Of a stretch of DNA of 26,751 bases, positions 23,325-26,751 are shown piece after piece. Both the position numbers and the translations under genes were made by a program. The stretch lies in the IMG/VR virus record IMGVR_UViG_3300020446_000065, positions 1 through 26,751 of that record; one strand, written 5' to 3'. How positions within the stretch are numbered: the first letter of the stretch is position 1; the number at the start of each line of letters is the position of its first letter. The notes beneath the pieces are model-generated. The model ran no database searches, was not told the DNA's origin, and saw only the letters and a list, made by a program, of their open reading frames with translations. Origin of the DNA: a virus.

Positions 23325-23530
23325 TACTCTGCTACTTCTTCAACTTCAACTGGGGCAGGAGCATCTTCTTCCTCAGAAGGAACGGGGTCATCTGCAAACT
23401 TCTCAGCAAGATATCTGGCGGCACCTGAAACCGCAAGCCCACCCTCTGTTGGATGCTTGACTGCGAGGTCGATTAGATTGACGAGCACTCGTCTTTCGTC
23501 GGCGTTTAGTTCGATTGTTTTAGTATCCAT
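23324..23530 (-). CDS. Unknown small acidic protein
   Basis: A 68-aa protein: a helical first half (ELNADERRVLVNLIDLAVKH), a short second helix and a strongly acidic Pro/Ala/Val/Glu-rich tail. Coupled by TAATG to the 430-aa structural gene. A 42-bp gap precedes it, with only a poor promoter-like pair (TTGAAA, 17 bp, TAGTTT). An assembly chaperone or minor virion component is possible from position alone. Confidence 0.6.
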   Translation of the reverse strand: MDTKTIELNADERRVLVNLIDLAVKHPTEGGLAVSGAARYLAEKFADDPVPSEEEDAPAPVEVEEVAE

Positions 23531-23572
23531 ATGGGTTCAAACTAGGGTTGATAGGCAAATTTTTCAAGGTTT

Positions 23573-24262
23573 TTAAACGAAAAAAGATTTTAGGTGGCCT
23601 ACGCGTAACTTAGGCACTACCAAAGGCTTAATACCTGTAGCATCGTAGCAGTTGCGGCAGAAGCTTACATCTTCAAAAGACATGTCTTTTATGTCCATTT
23701 TAGCTCCTCCGTTTGGGTTTTTGCATCCTTTTATCTCTACAGGATTAAGAGGGTAGTAGGGATACTCCATCTCTTCATAAATAGATCTGTGGACTTTGGT
23801 AAAACCAAACCCACACCAGTCTACTTTAATTAGCTTTGAGGGAGACTCTTGTGCTTTCTTCTCCATAAAATCTCCAGACAAAAAGGGCATGTGTAAATGT
23901 TTACGGAAGTAATCCTCATCCCACTTACCTACCATTGCTGTATCCGATCCATCACTCTTATACCAACCCGTTACAAATTTGTGTTTAGGATCTATTCGAT
24001 GCAAATGATCTATTTGATCTATTGAAAATTGTATATCGGAATCAATCCAAAATAACCATTCTGCTTCAATTGGTCTTGTGTCGTAGTTGCCCCTACCTCC
24101 TGTGGCTAAGAAATTTCTAGCGAAATTTAAGAACAAACCACTACAGGTAAATATCTGTGAATTGTTTTTCTCGCACCAAGACTGAAGTTCTAGGTATTGT
24201 TGAAATAACTTACCATCTATACCTCGATGATCTATTGGGATTAAAAATACTGTATTAAGCAT
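23573..24262 (-). CDS. GT-A-fold glycosyltransferase-like protein
   Basis: A 229-aa product with a glycosyltransferase layout: an N-terminal strand (VFLIPID), then EAEWLFWIDSDIQF with the metal-binding DSD at 74-76, VDWCGFGFTKVHRSI at 147-161, and near the C-terminus FEDVSFC followed by RVGHLKS. It is short and lacks a membrane segment, suggesting a soluble single-domain enzyme. It overlaps the end of the tail-fibre gene by 8 nt, so it may modify the fibre or another virion or host glycan. Substrate and donor sugar cannot be read from the sequence. Confidence 0.75.
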   Translation of the reverse strand: MLNTVFLIPIDHRGIDGKLFQQYLELQSWCEKNNSQIFTCSGLFLNFARNFLATGGRGNYDTRPIEAEWLFWIDSDIQFSIDQIDHLHRIDPKHKFVTGWYKSDGSDTAMVGKWDEDYFRKHLHMPFLSGDFMEKKAQESPSKLIKVDWCGFGFTKVHRSIYEEMEYPYYPLNPVEIKGCKNPNGGAKMDIKDMSFEDVSFCRNCYDATGIKPLVVPKLRVGHLKSFFV

Positions 24263-26751
24263 TAGCTAAAGAATCGATGTATTCAACTGAGGTAGTGTCC
24301 ACTTCAGCAGGGCTATCTGCTATGGCCTCCTCTTCATCATCTTCTTCAACATCAACCTCTATTACAAGTTTATCAATATCTTTTCTTTCTCCATAAACAA
24401 CGTAGTAGTAATTCAAAGGCTCATCAGTATTTGATCCAACAACAACATCTCCGTTAGCCTCCATAGAAGAAACGAAGAGACATTGTTTAGATCCAATAGC
24501 TGTAAGCTCTACTGTCATGCTATCGAGATCTACTAACCCATCCCAATAATCCGGCATAGTTATAGTGTTGGAGGTGCTCTTACCTCGGAAGTATACACCA
24601 ATCTCTGGCCCCTCAAGAGAGGCATGTACAAGCTGCTTGTTCTCTTTGGTTGGGTGATCAATTACGAAACTCTTATAAGATCCTTGAATGCTACCATTGA
24701 CTTGTAGTGCGTAGTAACCCGATACAGAACTGGTTCCTATACCTACGTTGCCTTGGATAAGCATTCCGTTAGTAGGAGCCGTAGATGAAGTGTAACTAGC
24801 TCCGATAGCTACACCCCCATTAACTGCGAGTTTGCTCGAAGCAGTTGTAGTTCCTATTGCAAAATTACCTCCGCTAGTAATTGCACTCTCTACACCACTA
24901 CTAGCACTTCCCCCATTCGGTCTGAACCTAAATCCTTTGCCACTTCTAGCAGCAAAATACATATGATCGCCAGCTTTAGCGAAGATTCTGTGGTGACCAT
25001 TTGTTAAGTTTGTTGTTCCGATTCCAAATGATCCATAGTCCCCACCATAAGTGCCATCGACATCAATCTTACTGTTGGCATCAGTGATAGTGACATCAGC
25101 TAAAGAAGCGTTGCTTCCTGATTTGTAAAATGTAGAAGCATGATACCCATCTAGTTTATCCGCATCTAATCCAGAGCTACTGCCGTCAACGGTCTTGATT
25201 GCGGTAAGAATCTCACTAGCAGTCTGATCTCCTTTAGCTCCGCTTTCAATTCCATCTAACTTATTCTTGAGTGTTGTGGTAAAATTCTTTTGAGTAAGTC
25301 CTCCGTCTCCGACTGAGTAAGTTGTATTAGTATCTGTCCAAGGAACGTTGACATACATCTTCTCAGATGAAAGTTCGACGGGATAGTTCTTTCCGTTCTC
25401 GGAATACCCAATCTTAACACCGCCTCTAGTAGAACTAGTAGCAAGTGGAAGAGAGTAGTTATTCGCGTTAGTCGCAATACCATCTAACTTACTCTTGAGT
25501 GTTGAGGTAAAATTCTTTTGAGTGAGTCCTCCGTCTCCTACTGAGTAAGTTGTATTTGTGTCAACCCAAGGAACGTTGACATACATCTTCTCAGATGAAA
25601 GTTCGACGGGGTAGTTCTTTCCGTTCTCAGGATACCCAATCTTAACACCACCTCTAGTAGAACTAGTAGCAAGTGGTAGTGAGTAAGCAGAAGGGATTGT
25701 GGGAGTATTAGTAAAATTATTATAATTTAGATAATGTGAGCCATGGTTTCCATCAAGTGTATCTGCGTTTACATTATCATTAGTAGTAAGAACTTTGTAT
25801 TGGGTCGTGTCACCGTCAGCGTAGATTGGGCCAGTCGTTGCAAAACCACCCTGTGCAATTTGATCTAAATCAATTCTAGAACTTTCAGTGAAAGATCCGT
25901 AGTTGTCTACAGAGGGTGGGGTGGTAGCATCTGGAATAAAATCTCGAAGAACCCAACCGGAAGATTGAAAGTTATCTCCAAGGATAGCTACATTCAGTGC
26001 ATTCTGAGCGTTATCAATATATACTTGAAGGGCAGCACCATCATAAGTTCCACCTGCTTTGATTCTTAGGTAACGCAAAGGACTAGTGCCGTAGTAAGAA
26101 TTATCTAAAACAGTAATCGTATCGGCTGCTGCATTTCCATATTTATGTGCTGCATAAAAAGTCACACTCTGGTGACGGCTACTATCTGTATCCCAAATAC
26201 CAAATCTAGCTGTAGCTCTATCACCTGTGTTAGTCGCAATGGTATACCAACCAACAGAAAGGTCAGAGGCTGTATGCCCAGAAATGTAAGAGTTATCCAT
26301 AAACGTCTGGATCTCACTTTCTGTATAATAACGTGAATCTAAGTTGGTACTACTTAATCCAGTTACGTGACCAAAAGTATCAAGAGTAACGTCTTGAATA
26401 ACCGAGCCATTACTATTGTTAATAGATGACTGCGAAGATGTATCAGAGTGACTAAACGTAGTGCTAGATAAATTTAATCCTGATCCAGCAGCGTAGGTTG
26501 TATTGGTATTTGTGTCTGTCCAAGGAACGTTGACATACATCTTCTCAGATGAAAGTTCGACAGGGTAGTTCTTTCCGTTCTCGGAATATCCAATCTTAAC
26601 ACCACCTCTAGTAGAAGAAGAGGCAAGTGGAAGAGAGTAGTTGTTCGCGTTAGCAGCAATACCATTTAACTTACTTTTAAGTGCGTCCGTAAAATTGTTT
26701 TGAGTAAGTCCACCATCCCCTACCGAATAAGTTGTATTAGTATCAACCCAA
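24255..26751 (-). CDS. Tail fibre protein with tandem repeats (5' end outside window)
   Basis: The minus frame is open to the right edge, giving 831 residues in the window; the ATG at 26540 is internal. The fibre body contains near-identical repeats (TSSTRGGVKIGY, NGKNYPVELSSEKMYVNVPW, TTYSVGDGGLTQ) spaced by KLDGI linkers. LDADKLDGYHAS and GIGTTN-type motifs typical of phage tail fibres follow. The C-terminal part (KSFVIDHP, LVHASLEGPEIGVYFRG) resembles the terminal domain of T4-like and cyanophage fibre proteins. The last 40 residues are very acidic. It should mediate host-receptor binding. A glycosyltransferase-like gene overlaps its end. Confidence 0.9.
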   Translation of the reverse strand, partial: WVDTNTTYSVGDGGLTQNNFTDALKSKLNGIAANANNYSLPLASSSTRGGVKIGYSENGKNYPVELSSEKMYVNVPWTDTNTNTTYAAGSGLNLSSTTFSHSDTSSQSSINNSNGSVIQDVTLDTFGHVTGLSSTNLDSRYYTESEIQTFMDNSYISGHTASDLSVGWYTIATNTGDRATARFGIWDTDSSRHQSVTFYAAHKYGNAAADTITVLDNSYYGTSPLRYLRIKAGGTYDGAALQVYIDNAQNALNVAILGDNFQSSGWVLRDFIPDATTPPSVDNYGSFTESSRIDLDQIAQGGFATTGPIYADGDTTQYKVLTTNDNVNADTLDGNHGSHYLNYNNFTNTPTIPSAYSLPLATSSTRGGVKIGYPENGKNYPVELSSEKMYVNVPWVDTNTTYSVGDGGLTQKNFTSTLKSKLDGIATNANNYSLPLATSSTRGGVKIGYSENGKNYPVELSSEKMYVNVPWTDTNTTYSVGDGGLTQKNFTTTLKNKLDGIESGAKGDQTASEILTAIKTVDGSSSGLDADKLDGYHASTFYKSGSNASLADVTITDANSKIDVDGTYGGDYGSFGIGTTNLTNGHHRIFAKAGDHMYFAARSGKGFRFRPNGGSASSGVESAITSGGNFAIGTTTASSKLAVNGGVAIGASYTSSTAPTNGMLIQGNVGIGTSSVSGYYALQVNGSIQGSYKSFVIDHPTKENKQLVHASLEGPEIGVYFRGKSTSNTITMPDYWDGLVDLDSMTVELTAIGSKQCLFVSSMEANGDVVVGSNTDEPLNYYYVVYGERKDIDKLVIEVDVEEDDEEEAIADSPAEVDTTSVEYIDSLANA
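25254..25691. repeat. 238-bp direct repeats in the tail-fibre gene
   Basis: The stretch beginning at 25254 recurs at 25492 (period 238 bp) with scattered base differences over about 200 bp. A further copy of the same period lies at 26521-26751, aligning with 25339-25569 and cut by the window edge. Differences between copies are partly synonymous, so the units have diverged but stay under selection. Copy-number change by recombination is plausible. Confidence 0.85.

Noticed and set aside
23531-23572. TTGAAA, 17 bp, TAGTTT before the 68-aa gene
   Set aside because: The -10 match is only 3 of 6; noted because the spacing to ATG (8 nt) resembles the stronger promoters, but too weak to call.
1-26751. 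CRISPR arrays, tRNA genes, insertion sequences, integrase or attachment sites
   Set aside because: None seen: no regularly spaced short repeats, no cloverleaf candidates in gaps, and no transposase or integrase motifs in any real gene.

Overview
The window looks like part of a tailed double-stranded DNA bacteriophage genome (or a prophage read as such). It is densely coding and rather AT-rich. Recognisable hallmark genes are both terminase subunits, a family A DNA polymerase, a primase-helicase, a RuvC-like resolvase, an amidase endolysin and a repeat-bearing tail fibre. There are no bacterial housekeeping genes, rRNAs or tRNAs. No RNA polymerase gene is visible, and the best promoters match the bacterial sigma70 consensus, so host RNA polymerase probably transcribes at least part of the genome. 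Convincing Shine-Dalgarno sequences are scarce; most genes are coupled by ATGA, TAATG or TTGA overlaps. The host cannot be named from this sequence. A podovirus-like lifestyle is suggested by the large internal-virion-type proteins beside terL, but no capsid, portal or tail-tube gene is identifiable here.

Layout. (1) Positions 1-9734, minus strand: terL, then a 440-aa disordered basic protein, a 365-aa coiled-coil protein and a giant protein that is still open at the left edge (at least 1,820 aa) and carries an HELSH metallopeptidase motif. (2) Positions 9761-17486, plus strand: terS, two small unknowns, a RuvC-like resolvase, an Fe-S PD-(D/E)XK nuclease, two unknowns, a 148-bp structured gap, DNA polymerase and primase-helicase. 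A strong intrinsic terminator follows at 17511-17544. (3) Positions 26751-17452, minus strand: a tail fibre open at the right edge, a glycosyltransferase-like gene, four proteins of unknown function (three probably virion-associated), an overlapping lysis cassette (two holin candidates, spanin-like pair, amidase), a small metallopeptidase-like protein and a PD-(D/E)XK nuclease.

How it fits together. The plus-strand block is a replication/recombination module that unusually starts with terS, divergent from terL with only 26 bp between them. The minus-strand blocks are packaging, virion and lysis genes. The plus-strand block ends in a one-way terminator placed inside the coding sequence of the opposing nuclease gene. 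Two strong sigma70-type promoters have their -10 boxes only 5-7 nt before the start codon, which predicts leaderless mRNAs. The most unusual items are the giant protease-motif protein, the start-codon-abutting promoters, the GC-rich 15-bp hairpin before the polymerase gene, the antisense-embedded terminator and the heptamer cluster at the promoter near 20.5 kb.
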